Shown here: in pieces, positions 46,201 to 55,746 of the stretch | Position numbering within the stretch: the stretch's first letter is position 1 | How the letters are laid out: each line of letters opens with the position of its first letter | From: DSWT01 sp035373625 | GTDB taxonomy: Bacteria; Chloroflexota; Anaerolineae; B4-G1; SLSP01 | Direction of reading: 5' to 3' | Length of the DNA stretch: 64,000 nt | NCBI GenBank assembly: GCA_035373625.1 | Contig: DAOSNS010000008.1 | Coordinates: 62,001-126,000, forward strand | Program-made: the position numbers and the translations under genes | Notes under the pieces: model-generated | What the model saw: only the letters and a program-made list of their open reading frames with translations | What the model was told of the DNA's origin: nothing | Database searches by the model: none

Positions 46201-46265
46201 CCGAAGAACAGCGTGCCGTGGCGCTGCTCCAATAGTTTTTGCCAGGTGGCGGATTTGCTTATCAT
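43239..46265 (-). CDS. STAND-like ATPase with TPR repeats
   Basis: The product has 1008 residues. The N-terminus has FFGREREQELFRL, a P-loop GPDGIGKS at 48-55 and a Walker B-like PMLLCFDDWEHL at 191-202, followed by an arm of about 300 residues, so it resembles AAA/STAND signalling ATPases. Residues about 545-700 form a low-complexity Pro/Glu linker with repeated EMPEPE-like units. The C-terminus has eight 34-residue TPRs (AYYNRGLxYxxxxxYxxAIADYNQAIALNP) plus a short tail. No effector domain (protease, nuclease, TIR) is visible. A scaffolding or signalling role is inferred; no adjacent partner gene is evident. Confidence 0.8.
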   Translation of the reverse strand: MISKSATWQKLLEQRHGTLFFGREREQELFRLNFLYQVPAYLIFAVHGPDGIGKSALLSQYHTIAQEHNAVTVQVDAAQATAIREQTILQTLLGMAQQFAAAGTPFTAFEERYEEYTVCTRMVAEDFNTPAGVFDLLGDIAEAQEVRTEAWNKYLFERFGNPTKIALVKTPVETLTQIFVKDMNAWATVRPMLLCFDDWEHLAPHLQGWLQDWLTRYEMRTNIWVALAGTQPPDETWTAFRPVMAIFELPPFTEAETRACLASAGVADADRVNDILTFSERLPVMVRLLASATGGSAGDLALTPVDRYLKWLEPPERRDIVLQCAVARRLDADVVRVATDSSDAALVQWLLESPLVIKQPGYGRYHPELRRRLLAFAQQQMPALVQSAHTRLHDYYRYRRRSAGNGGLTLYRDARWRGDKLEALYHGLMLRDVQTIQEGVETFLGALRIYYPLAGEIAATWQEAAEAQLTPNIVGEWNTLLHDGWHALEHQDWEAALTFCETCAQREDLSAAAQREIQEIRRIVLARLGRFAPMPEAEPTVETPEPEAETVSEMPEPEIEAVPEMPEPAAEVVLETPAPEEIIPEPTIAVAEAAPEGTQKETPFKVAELKHEAMPSPPEVMPEPLPDVDREAKTVPIPRLQVKETPMKEDLAGPPEAVTPKVAESQTAPAEPLITQELEAPEVSPTPDSVLPTPTPETPEASPTPDSVSPTSDYLRRAAIYLNMGEYEKAIREFNQALALDPTCTQAYYDRGLAYAQRQYYEQAAADFSRVIELDPQHADAYYNRGLIYARQGTFEQALADYNQAIALNPDDPLAYNSRGNVYYHHKDYARALADYDQAILRDPDYADAYLNRGLTYAAQEEYQHAIADYNQAIALNPENAIAYNYRGQAYMRLQQYAQALEDYTQAVTLDPHYAVAYNNRGLCYVRLKQYAQAIAEYRQAVIANPQYATAYYNAACAAGLMNNASVACTWLEKAIELNPRYRTMAQRDSDFDFIRGNKRFQALLTED

Positions 46266-46279
46266 AAAAAAACCTCCCT

Positions 46280-46345
46280 AGAGAATAGTGATTAGGGATG
46301 AGGATGGGGAATTGGGGATTAGGATACTGCCCGATCCCTAATCCC
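46280..46345. repeat. Intergenic 7-bp-type repeat, second copy of the 28978 element
   Basis: It starts GAGAATAGTGATTAGGGAT, as at 28980, then G-rich units GGATGGGG / GGGATTAGG turn into C-rich ATCCCTAATCCCC. Confidence 0.6.
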
Positions 46346-46501
46346 CGGTCCCGGATTCCCTCCCAAACCGGAATCCCGAACTTGTTCGGGGCTTACGCGC
46401 AAACACGTCAACAAGGTGGGGATTCCGACCATTTGTCGCCGGACGATGCAGCACCATTTTAAGCGATGTTTCAGATTTGGGCAAGTGGGGGCGTTGTGAC
46501 A

Positions 46502-46711
46502 TTGGGCAACGCGGATCTGGCGATCCGCTCGAAGCGTTGGGCAACGCGGATCTGGCGATCCGCTCGAAGCATTGGGCAACGCGGATCTGGCGATCCGCTC
46601 GAAGCGTTGGGCAACGCGGATCTGGCGATTTGCTCGAAGCGTTGGGCAATGCGGATCTGGCGATCCGCTCGAAGCATTGGGCAACGCGGATCTGGCGATC
46701 TGCTTAAAGCT
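46502..46711. repeat. Six 35-bp tandem repeats, each a hairpin
   Basis: Copies begin at 46502, 46537, 46572, 46607, 46642 and 46677, exactly 35 bp apart. The core GCGGATC-TGGC-GATCCGC is a perfect 7-bp stem with a 4-nt loop. The last copy is degraded at its 3' end. There are no spacers, so this is not a CRISPR array. Confidence 0.9.
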
Positions 46712-46751
46712 GGTTGAAGTCACTGTAACGAGAATGATAAAGCCCTGTTTG

Positions 46752-46779
46752 TTGCAAGCCGTACTTTTTGATGTAGAAT
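46752..46779 (+). promoter_or_regulatory. Candidate promoter for the GH3 gene
   Basis: TTGCAA (46752-46757), a 16-bp spacer and TAGAAT (46774-46779), 40 bp past the hairpin array; the leader would be about 160 nt. Confidence 0.35.
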
Positions 46780-46944
46780 AATGAGAGTAAAACAAGGGCG
46801 GCGGGCGCACAAAGTGATTTGCCGATCACCAATTGCTGATCCTTCAAACGCAGGGGGGGCACCATCAACCATTGGTTCGCCAGCGGTTGTATAAAAATAA
46901 CTTCAGACGTTTCAACGTTCAAACGAATTTTCACAGGAGTAACC

Positions 46945-49107
46945 ATGAAAGCGATCAACACACCCGAAGGAAGTATCTACCCTGATCCCAAACAACCAAT
47001 TGCGGCGCGGGTCGCTGACCTGATTTCACGTATGACGCTGCCGGAGAAGGTTTCCCAGATGTTGCACGGCGCGCCGGCGATCGAGTGGCTGGGCGTGCCC
47101 GCCTACAACTGGTGGAACGAGTGCCTTCACGGCGTGGGGCGTGCCGGCATTGCGACAGTTTTCCCGCAGGCCATCGGTATGGCCGCGACGTGGAATACCG
47201 ATCTGCTGCACCGGGTCGCCGTGGCGATCTCCGACGAGGCGCGCGCCAAGCACCATGCCGCGCTTGGAGAAGACGGCAGCTCGGAGCAATATTACGGCTT
47301 GACGTTCTGGACGCCGAACATCAATATCTTCCGCGATCCGCGCTGGGGCCGGGGACAGGAAACCTACGGCGAGGACCCCTATCTGACGGCGCGGATGGGC
47401 GTGACGTTTATCAAAGGTTTACAGGGCGATGACCCGAAGTATCTCAAGGTCGCGGCAACGGCCAAGCATTTCGCCGTCCACAGCGGGCCGGAGAACGAAC
47501 GCCATCATTTCGATGCACGGGTGAACGCGCGCGATATGTGGGAGACCTATCTGCCGGCCTTCGAAGCGTGTGTTCGCGAGGCCAAAGTGGCGGCGGTGAT
47601 GGGCGCGTACAACCGTACCAACGGCGAGCCGTGTTGTGCCAGCCCGACGTTGTTGCAAAAAATCCTCCGCGAGCAATGGGAATTCGGCGGCCCCGATGGG
47701 GTGAATGGACACATCGTTTCCGATTGTTGGGCGATCAGGGACATTTGGGCGTACCATCAGGTGGTGCAAACGCCCGCCGAAGCGGCGGCGCTGGCCGTGA
47801 AGACCGGCTGTGATTTGAACTGCGGCGAAACCTATGGCAATTTACTTATCGCGTTTGAGCAGGGTCTTATTGACGAGGCGACGATTGACAGGGCGCTGAC
47901 CCGGCTGTTCACATTACGCTTCAAGCTGGGGATGTTCGATCCGCCGGAGATGGTGCCTTACGCACAAATTCCTTTTGAGGTCAACGATTGTGAGGCGCAC
48001 CGCGCGCTGGCGCTGCAAACCGCGCGCGAGTCCATCGTGCTGCTCAAAAACGCCGACGGCTTCCTGCCGTTGGATAAGACCGCCATCAAGAAAATCGCCG
48101 TTATCGGCCCCAACGCCGACGATGAACTGGTCTTGTTGGGGAACTACTTCGGCTGGCCGTCGCGTTCGGTCACGCCGCTGCAAGGCATTCGCAACAAAGT
48201 CGGCGCGGACGTGGAGGTTTTGTACGCGCCCGGCTGCGATATTCGTGACCATGATGCCTCCGGTTTTGCCAAAGCCATCGCCATTGCCCAGCAGGCCGAT
48301 GTGGTCATCGCCGTGATGGGGCTTTCGCAGCTTGTCGAAGGCGAGGAAGGTCAGCAGGAAGGGGTCAAGGATGGACGACATAGCACCGGCGACCGCGATG
48401 ATATTGCCCTGCCGGAAGTGCAAGAAGCGCTGTTGCGAATGGTGGCGGCGACCGGCAAACCGTTGGTGCTCGTCCTGCTCAACGGGAGCGCGGTGGCGGT
48501 CAACTGGGCCCAGGAACACGCGGCGGCCATCGTCGAAGCGTGGTATCCCGGCGAGGAAGGCGGGACGGCGATTGCAGATGTGCTCTTCGGCGATTACAAC
48601 CCTGCCGGACGGCTGCCGGTGACGTTCTACAAGTCGGTGGATGATTTGCCGCCTTTCCGCGATTACGCTATGCAAGGCCGCACCTACCGCTATTTTGACG
48701 GCGAGGTGCTTTACCCCTTCGGCTACGGCCTGAGTTATACCACTTTCGCCTACAGCGACTTGACCCTCAGCGCTGACACCCTCCGCGCCGGTGAAAGTCT
48801 CACGGTGAGTGTGAAGGTCACGAATACAGGCAAGCGCGCCGGCGATGAGGTCGTGCAGCTTTATGTGCGCGATGTGGAGGCTTCGGTACCCGTCCCGATT
48901 CGCCAATTGCAGGGCTTCACGCGCATTCACCTGGAACCCGGCGCGCAACAGACCGTCACCTTCACCCTTGCACCGCAGCAGATGACGCTCGTCACCGACG
49001 ATGGGCAGCGGGTGATCGAACCGGGCGTCTTCGAGGTGGCGGTCGGCGGCGGGCAGCCCGGCACCGGCGCACCGGTCGTTGTGGGGACGTTTACGGTTGT
49101 GGGTTGA
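46945..49107 (+). CDS. Glycoside hydrolase family 3 (beta-xylosidase/beta-glucosidase)
   Basis: The product has 720 residues with AGGAG before the ATG. The GH3 N-terminal barrel shows YNWWNECLHGVGR, TFWTPNINIFRDPRWGRGQET, KHFAVHSGPENERHHFDA and the nucleophile D260 in VSDCWAI. The C-terminal sandwich starts at LARESIVLLKN-like (here TARESIVLLKNADG) and the Fn3-like domain closes the protein (VTNTGKRAGDEVVQLYV). The SDC sequence and NWWNE motif are closest to the beta-xylosidase/arabinosidase branch. There is no signal peptide, so it acts on imported oligosaccharides in the cytoplasm. Confidence 0.92.
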   Translation: MKAINTPEGSIYPDPKQPIAARVADLISRMTLPEKVSQMLHGAPAIEWLGVPAYNWWNECLHGVGRAGIATVFPQAIGMAATWNTDLLHRVAVAISDEARAKHHAALGEDGSSEQYYGLTFWTPNINIFRDPRWGRGQETYGEDPYLTARMGVTFIKGLQGDDPKYLKVAATAKHFAVHSGPENERHHFDARVNARDMWETYLPAFEACVREAKVAAVMGAYNRTNGEPCCASPTLLQKILREQWEFGGPDGVNGHIVSDCWAIRDIWAYHQVVQTPAEAAALAVKTGCDLNCGETYGNLLIAFEQGLIDEATIDRALTRLFTLRFKLGMFDPPEMVPYAQIPFEVNDCEAHRALALQTARESIVLLKNADGFLPLDKTAIKKIAVIGPNADDELVLLGNYFGWPSRSVTPLQGIRNKVGADVEVLYAPGCDIRDHDASGFAKAIAIAQQADVVIAVMGLSQLVEGEEGQQEGVKDGRHSTGDRDDIALPEVQEALLRMVAATGKPLVLVLLNGSAVAVNWAQEHAAAIVEAWYPGEEGGTAIADVLFGDYNPAGRLPVTFYKSVDDLPPFRDYAMQGRTYRYFDGEVLYPFGYGLSYTTFAYSDLTLSADTLRAGESLTVSVKVTNTGKRAGDEVVQLYVRDVEASVPVPIRQLQGFTRIHLEPGAQQTVTFTLAPQQMTLVTDDGQRVIEPGVFEVAVGGGQPGTGAPVVVGTFTVVG

Positions 49108-49166
49108 GGGTTGCGGGTGAAGCGTTGCGAGTTAAGGGTTAGGGATTGCGGGATAAGAGTTATGAG
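49097..49166. repeat. 7-bp tandem repeat tract
   Basis: Ten contiguous units of TTGCGGG/TTGAGGG/TTAAGGG type span the GH3 stop and the start ATG of the next gene; the ATG lies in unit TTATGAG. Confidence 0.8.
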
Positions 49167-50688
49167 ATACTTCATCTCTTGTTCCTTATCCCTCATTTCT
49201 CGCTGCTCACTTCTCGTTCTGTTGATTGTGATGACGGGGGCCTTTGCCGCGTGCGCGACGCCGTTGCCCGAAAAAGTGATCCAAACCGTGACCGTGGTGG
49301 TGACGCGCGAAGTCCCGGTCGAGGTCACGAAGGAAATTGTTGTTACCCGCGAAATCACCGTTGAAGTCCCATTCGAGAAAATCGTCGAGGTGACACCCAC
49401 ACCGCTGCAACCGGTGATCGTTAGCGTGAGCGAGGCCGCGTTGCCGGATGACGCTTTGGGCATGCAGCGCCAGCGCTGGATGTTGGAGCGCTTCCGCCTT
49501 CTCCGTCCCGACGTGGTGATCAATCCCAGCACTTACCACTACGACCCGCAAACATTCATCACCCACACCCATAGTCCGTTGGAAGATACCTACGCCGTGT
49601 CGTTGACCGATGCCCGCGCGCTCATCGAGGCCGGCTATGCGGCGGACATCACCGCCTATGTGGAAAACACCCCTTATCGCGCGGCCTATCACCCGGCGCT
49701 GCTGACGCTGGCGCAAGATGCCTATGGCAACATCTACGGTCTGCCGCACGCCGCCAACGGTCTGGGGCTGATGTACAATCGGCGGCTGTTCGCGGAGGCC
49801 GGTCTCGATCCCGACAAGCCGCCGCAGACATGGGATGAAGTGCGCGCGTATGCGCAACATATTCATGCCAATCTTGAGGGTGTGGACGGCTTCAACATCC
49901 GCAACGAGGGCGCGCTCGGTGGCTGGATGAGCGTGGCGATGATGATGTCCTTCGGTGGGGATGTGGTGCAGCAGGTGGAAGGCCGGTGGATTGCCGTTTA
50001 TAACAATCCCGCCATGGTGGCCGCGATGCAGTTCATGCACGATCTGCGCTGGCAGGACGGCGCGACCACATCCGACATCACCAGTTGGGGCAACTATGCT
50101 CTGGTGCTTGACTTTGTCGGCGGGAAAACTGCCATGACCATCGCCAGCGCCGACACGCTTGGCTGGATGATCCGCAACCTGAAAGACCTGAACATTGAAG
50201 ATGTGGGATTCGGACGCATGCCCAACGGCGGCGCCAACGCGACGCTGGGCACGGGGGAGGTGTGGTTGTACAACCCCGCGTCTGCGCCGGAGGTGCTGGA
50301 GGCGGCGCTGGCCTTCAACACCTGGCGTGAGTTCGACCTGGTGGCGCTGGAGCATACCGTCCAGATGCAGGCCGAAAGTGGTGCCATCGTGGGACTGCCG
50401 TACATCAATGTCTTTACCGGCGAATACGGCCAACAGCGCGCGGCCATCATCGAGAAGTACGCGAATGTGCCCGTGGCAAACTACGCCGACTTCATCAATT
50501 CCGGCGTTGTCGTGCGCGGCGAACCGCCTGTGGCCGCACCGGAGCTTTACGATGAACTGGGCCGCGTCCTGCGACAGGTCCTCGCCACGCCCAACCCTGA
50601 TATCAAAGCCCTGCTGGACGCTTCGGCGGCAAATTTTCAGGTAAGGGTGCTGGATGGGATTAATGCGGGGCAGACAAGGAATAAATGA
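49162..50688 (+). CDS. ABC transporter sugar-binding lipoprotein
   Basis: The preferred start is ATG at 49162, giving 508 residues; the longer frame from 49111 only reads the repeat tract. The lipoprotein signal ends at Cys31 (AFAACA), then a Val/Thr/Glu-rich linker (TREVPVEVTKEIVVTREI) typical of Chloroflexota. The solute-binding family 1 fold shows LPHAANGLGLMYNRRLFAEA, PPQTWDEVRAYAQ, and GGKTAMTIASADTL. It should capture a sugar outside the membrane. No ABC permease genes are in the window, so it depends on distant partners. Confidence 0.87.
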   Translation: MRYFISCSLSLISRCSLLVLLIVMTGAFAACATPLPEKVIQTVTVVVTREVPVEVTKEIVVTREITVEVPFEKIVEVTPTPLQPVIVSVSEAALPDDALGMQRQRWMLERFRLLRPDVVINPSTYHYDPQTFITHTHSPLEDTYAVSLTDARALIEAGYAADITAYVENTPYRAAYHPALLTLAQDAYGNIYGLPHAANGLGLMYNRRLFAEAGLDPDKPPQTWDEVRAYAQHIHANLEGVDGFNIRNEGALGGWMSVAMMMSFGGDVVQQVEGRWIAVYNNPAMVAAMQFMHDLRWQDGATTSDITSWGNYALVLDFVGGKTAMTIASADTLGWMIRNLKDLNIEDVGFGRMPNGGANATLGTGEVWLYNPASAPEVLEAALAFNTWREFDLVALEHTVQMQAESGAIVGLPYINVFTGEYGQQRAAIIEKYANVPVANYADFINSGVVVRGEPPVAAPELYDELGRVLRQVLATPNPDIKALLDASAANFQVRVLDGINAGQTRNK

Positions 50689-50729
50689 TGCGTAGCTGAT
50701 ACGCTCATTCACGCTTGGTGCTACTTGAT

Positions 50730-51983
50730 ATGTCAAAATCCACTTCTGCTGCGATCATCGTCGCCGGGCATGTGTGCCTGGACGTGATTCCGACGTTGCC
50801 TGCAACCTGCCACGACCTGGCGACGTGGCTCGTGCCAGGCGGATTGGTCAATGTGGGGCCGATGACGATCTCGACGGGCGGCGCAGTCTCCAATACCGGG
50901 CTGGCGCTGCACCGGCTCGGCGTCCCCGTCCGCCTGATGGGCAAAGTGGGTGACGACACCTTCGGACGGGCGACGCTCGATGTGTTCCGCAGCTACGATC
51001 CCGCGTTGGCAGATGGAATGTTGATTGCGGCGGGCGAGTATAGCTCCTATACCATTATCTTCAGCTCACCCCATGTTGATCGTACCTTTCTCCATTACGC
51101 CGGCCCCAACGACACGTTTTGCGCCGCCGATGTCCCCGACGCCGCATTGGAAAACGCCGTGTGTTCCGGTGCCCACATCTTCCATTTCGGCTATCCCACG
51201 CTGATGCGCAACTTCTATCGGGATGCCGGACAGGAATTCGAGACGCTGCTCCGCCGCGTGAAGGCGCACAATTTGATCACCTCGCTCGACGTGAGCCGAC
51301 CCGATCCGCACGCCGAGGCCGGGAAAGTGGATTGGCCCGCATGGCTGGTGCGGGTCCTCCCGCAGGTGGATGTTTTCTTGCCGAGTGTGGAGGAAGCCCT
51401 GCTGATGGTGGACCCGGCGCGTTATGCTATCCTGGAAGAAAACGGCGAGTTCCTTCCGCAGATGGATGGCGACCTGCTCAGCGACCTGGCGGGGCGGCTG
51501 GTGGGGTGGGGCGCCGCCGTTGTCGGATTGAAGCTGGGCAGCCAGGGCATCTACCTGCGCACGACGCCCGAAGCGGCGCGACTGCGCGTCTTGGGAGAGT
51601 GTCTGGGTCTCGGTGGGCGCGCCTGCTCTGAGTTTACCGCAGGGTGGACAAACCGTGAGTTGCTGGCGCCGGCGTTCCGCGCCAACCTGGTGGGGACGAC
51701 CGGGGCGGGCGATTGCGCCATCGCCGGATTTCTGACCGGATTGCTGCACAAACTGTCGCCGGAGGCTACATTGACCGGCGCAGTAGCCGTGGGCGCGTGC
51801 AATGTCGAAGCGGCGGACGCCGTCAGCGGTGTGCCGTCGTGGGAGGCCGTGCAGCAGCGTATCAAGGCTGGCTGGATGCAACTGCCGGTCACCCTCAAAC
51901 TTGCCGGTTGGGGCTGGGCCGTCGGCCAAAGGCTGTGGCTTGGTCCCCACGATCACGGCGGGCAGTGGGCGGCTCGGTCCTAG
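50730..51983 (+). CDS. PfkB family carbohydrate kinase
   Basis: The preferred start is ATG at 50730; TTG at 50715 is possible. The product has 417 residues, longer than the usual 310. N-terminal signature: GGAVSNTGLALHRLGVPVRLMGKVGDD. C-terminal signature: GTTGAGDCAIAGFLTGLL with catalytic D328. The extra length includes an insertion around 225-290. It stands directly before L-fucose isomerase, where an FGGY-type fuculokinase would normally be, so phosphorylation of L-fuculose or a related ketose is a reasonable guess. The substrate is not proven by sequence. Confidence 0.88.
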   Translation: MSKSTSAAIIVAGHVCLDVIPTLPATCHDLATWLVPGGLVNVGPMTISTGGAVSNTGLALHRLGVPVRLMGKVGDDTFGRATLDVFRSYDPALADGMLIAAGEYSSYTIIFSSPHVDRTFLHYAGPNDTFCAADVPDAALENAVCSGAHIFHFGYPTLMRNFYRDAGQEFETLLRRVKAHNLITSLDVSRPDPHAEAGKVDWPAWLVRVLPQVDVFLPSVEEALLMVDPARYAILEENGEFLPQMDGDLLSDLAGRLVGWGAAVVGLKLGSQGIYLRTTPEAARLRVLGECLGLGGRACSEFTAGWTNRELLAPAFRANLVGTTGAGDCAIAGFLTGLLHKLSPEATLTGAVAVGACNVEAADAVSGVPSWEAVQQRIKAGWMQLPVTLKLAGWGWAVGQRLWLGPHDHGGQWAARS

Positions 51984-52102
51984 TTGCTGGTTGCTGGTTG
52001 CTGGTTGCTGGTTACTGGTTACTGGTTACTGGTTACTGGTTACTGGTTGCTGGTTACTGGTTGCTGGTTACTGGTTGCTGGTTACTGGTTACTCGTTACT
52101 CA
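51984..52102. repeat. 17-unit 7-bp tandem repeat
   Basis: Seventeen contiguous units of TTGCTGG or TTACTGG begin immediately after the kinase stop codon and end 25 bp before the fucI start. Units differ almost only at the third base (G/A). Confidence 0.95.
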
Positions 52103-52127
52103 TTTCTAATTCCCCGTGGAGGCTATG

Positions 52128-53923
<1,796 letters not shown>

Positions 53924-53924
<1 letters not shown>

Positions 53925-53951
53925 GGAGTATGGAGTAGGGAGTACGGAGTA
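53924..53951. repeat. 7-bp tandem repeat (4 units)
   Basis: GGGAGTA, TGGAGTA, GGGAGTA and CGGAGTA fill the gap between fucI and the GHMP kinase; the last GGAG may serve as ribosome site. Confidence 0.85.
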
Positions 53952-53955
53952 AGTG

Positions 53956-55029
53956 ATGAATGAGCAATATAACCGCCGTCCACTGCGCGTCATCAACAGC
54001 GTCGCGCCAATTCGCATCTGCGACAACGGCGGCTGGACGGACACGTGGTTCGCCGGGCACGGCAAAATCTTCAACATCGGCGTGTACCCTTACGTCGAAG
54101 TGCAGATCGAGGTCTTCCCCTACGGGCGGGGGACGGAGCGCATCGTCCTTTACGCGGAGAATTACGGCGAGCGGTTCGCCGTCCACCCGGATGAGCCGGG
54201 CTATGAGCGCCACCCGCTGCTGGAAGCGGCTATCGAACGGATGGGCGTGCCGAAGGAATACGCAATCCAGGCGACGATCTATTCCGAAGCGCCGAGTGGC
54301 TGCTCGACCGGTACATCGGCGGCGGTTTCGGTGGCGTTGATCGGCGCGCTGGATCGGCTCACGCCGGGGCAGATGACACCCCATCAAGTGGCGAACACCG
54401 CGCACGCCGTCGAAGTGGAAATGCTCAAGCAGCAGTCGGGCGTGCAGGATCAACTGTGCTCGGCGTATGGTGGCATCAACTTTATCGAAGTCTACAAGTA
54501 TCCGTATGCCTCGGTGTCGCAAATTCAGGTTTCCAATGCCATCTGGTGGGAACTCGAACGGCGGCTGGCGCTAATCTTCCTGGGGAAATCACATGTCTCG
54601 TCGCAGGTGCATGAGAAGGTCATCGCGGAGCTGGAAAACGAAGGCCCGGAGTGCAAGCGTTTGCAAGACCTGCGGGTGACGGCGGAGAAATCGCGGGATG
54701 CCGTCTATGCGGGAGACTTTCGTGCGCTGGGTCAGGCGATGATCGAGAACACGGAAGCACAAGGCCGCCTGCATCCCGACCTGATCAGCCACGACGCGCG
54801 GCAGGTGATCGAGATCGCCAAAAGCTACGGCGCGCTCGGCTGGAAGGTCAACGGCGCGGGGGGCGAGGGCGGCTCGGTGACGCTGCTCTGCCCGGCGCTC
54901 TCCTATACCAAGCGCGAGATGCTGCGGGCGATCGAGGCGGCGAACCCGCTGTACAAGAGCATCCCGATCTATCTGAGCCGCCATGGGCTGCGGATATGGG
55001 AGCAGGAGCCGCATAACGGCGGGTGTTGA
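53956..55029 (+). CDS. GHMP sugar kinase (fucokinase/heptose kinase-like)
   Basis: The product has 357 residues from ATG at 53956. The N-terminus RVINSVAPIRICDNGGWTDT matches the sugar-binding start of FKP/HddA kinases. The GHMP ATP loop is PSGCSTGTSAAVSVALIGAL and the C-terminal motif is KVNGAGGEGGSVTLL. It should phosphorylate a free sugar at C1, with L-fucose or a heptose as likely substrates. Its position after fucI suggests that fucose can also be saved as fucose-1-phosphate. It ends at a strong terminator. Confidence 0.85.
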   Translation: MNEQYNRRPLRVINSVAPIRICDNGGWTDTWFAGHGKIFNIGVYPYVEVQIEVFPYGRGTERIVLYAENYGERFAVHPDEPGYERHPLLEAAIERMGVPKEYAIQATIYSEAPSGCSTGTSAAVSVALIGALDRLTPGQMTPHQVANTAHAVEVEMLKQQSGVQDQLCSAYGGINFIEVYKYPYASVSQIQVSNAIWWELERRLALIFLGKSHVSSQVHEKVIAELENEGPECKRLQDLRVTAEKSRDAVYAGDFRALGQAMIENTEAQGRLHPDLISHDARQVIEIAKSYGALGWKVNGAGGEGGSVTLLCPALSYTKREMLRAIEAANPLYKSIPIYLSRHGLRIWEQEPHNGGC

Positions 55030-55043
55030 GCTTGTTCCAAAAC

Positions 55044-55076
55044 AACCGCAGGTAGCTTCACGAGCTACCTGCGGTT
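55044..55076. terminator. Bidirectional terminator
   Basis: AACCGCAGGTAGCT, loop TCACG, AGCTACCTGCGGTT form a 14-bp perfect stem between the convergent sugar operon and brnA. Confidence 0.85.
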
Positions 55077-55097
55077 TGCGTTTGATGTGGGTTTCAC

Positions 55098-55331
55098 TCA
55101 ACCAGCGTGATAATGCGCGTATTCATCCAGCAAACGACGAATCAACTGTTGGTAAGAGACCTTGTGTTTCGTCGCTTCTTGTTTGAAGAAGTCAACGCTG
55201 GCCTTGCTCAGCGTAATTGTGACTTTGACTGTATCTTCCCGGAATACCAATTCGGACGGTGGGGGTAGAAAATCTGCCACCACTTGCACTTCGCCCAATG
55301 GTTCATCGCTATAGTTGATTTTGTTCTTCAT
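55098..55331 (-). CDS. brnA: BrnA-like antitoxin
   Basis: The product has 77 residues from ATG at 55331. The C-terminal ribbon-helix-helix-like part reads VKVTITLSKASVDFFKQEAT and SYQQLIRRLLDEYA, which is typical of BrnA (DNA-binding antitoxin that also represses its operon). It overlaps the end of brnT by 23 bp, as in known brnTA operons. The N-terminal half is acidic and would contact the toxin. Confidence 0.8.
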   Translation of the reverse strand: MKNKINYSDEPLGEVQVVADFLPPPSELVFREDTVKVTITLSKASVDFFKQEATKHKVSYQQLIRRLLDEYAHYHAG

Positions 55332-55598
55332 ATATCTGCTTCCCTTTTCGCCAGTAACCTGCGCCAAAAATTCGTATACGACCCTCGCGATATGTGAATC
55401 GCACGGTCACAATGCCTTCACCAACCTTGCCAAGACAATAGAATCGCTCTTCGTTCTCTGTACTGTGTGTCAAATCCTTTAGAATGACACGGCTTGGATC
55501 TGCAAAAGCATACTGAGCCAAGCCAAAAGCGATGCCGTGCTTTTCCTGATTAGCGCGATCTTTGTCAGGATCCCATTCGAACGTTGGCGCATGTCCAT
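55309..55598 (-). pseudogene. brnT: BrnT-like ribonuclease toxin with a frameshift near its start
   Basis: The body of the protein is clear: FEWDPDKDRANQEKHGIAFG, then AFADPSRVILKDL, GKVGEGIVTVRFTYREGRI and IFGAGYWRKGKQIYEEQNQL. That frame has no usable start before TTG at 55521. A frame starting at ATG 55598 (MDMRQ) joins it if one base is restored near 55585. The gene is therefore broken by a 1-bp deletion or there is a sequencing error. A promoter sits six bases upstream of that ATG. Confidence 0.7.
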
Positions 55599-55604
55599 AA
55601 TCTT

Positions 55605-55633
55605 ATTATAGCGGAAGTATGGCGATTTAGCAA
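55605..55633 (-). promoter_or_regulatory. Leaderless promoter of brnTA
   Basis: On the minus strand TTGCTA (55633-55628), a 17-bp spacer and TATAAT (55610-55605); the ATG at 55598 follows six bases later. Confidence 0.7.
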
Positions 55634-55708
55634 TATCGAACTGTGAGCAGCGTGTCGGACTGTGATCCGACGCAAGCTTTATTGGCGTTAGCGTGGTAAA
55701 AGCAGATT

Positions 55709-55742
55709 ATCGGACCCGATAGCAACCGCCATCGGGTTCGAT
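55709..55742 (-). terminator. Hairpin after the glycerol operon
   Basis: On the minus strand ATCGAACCCGAT, a 10-nt loop and ATCGGGTCCGAT pair in 11 of 12 positions, just past the DUF1667 stop. A weak T-rich stretch follows. Confidence 0.5.
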
Positions 55743-55746
55743 TGTT

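Larger units (their letters stand above)
46266..46944. other. Repeat-rich divergent intergenic region
   Basis: About 680 bp without a supported gene lie between the ATPase-TPR gene and GH3. They hold a 7-bp-type tract (46280-46345), a short hairpin (CCCGAACTTGTTCGGG near 46375-46390), six 35-bp repeats (46502-46711) and a promoter candidate. Open frames across the repeats are artefacts of the 35-bp period. Confidence 0.75.

Noticed and set aside
46502..46711. CRISPR array
   Set aside because: Repeats are directly joined at 35 bp with no variable spacers, and no cas gene is present.
46319..46961. Long open frames on both strands across the repeat array
   Set aside because: They arise because a 35-bp period without stops opens all three frames. 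The translated repeats rotate frame from copy to copy and have no ribosome site or homologue-like composition.
47914..50736. Long minus-strand frames opposite GH3 and the solute-binding protein
   Set aside because: Composition and His/Arg-rich translation are typical of antisense shadows; the plus-strand genes are unambiguous.
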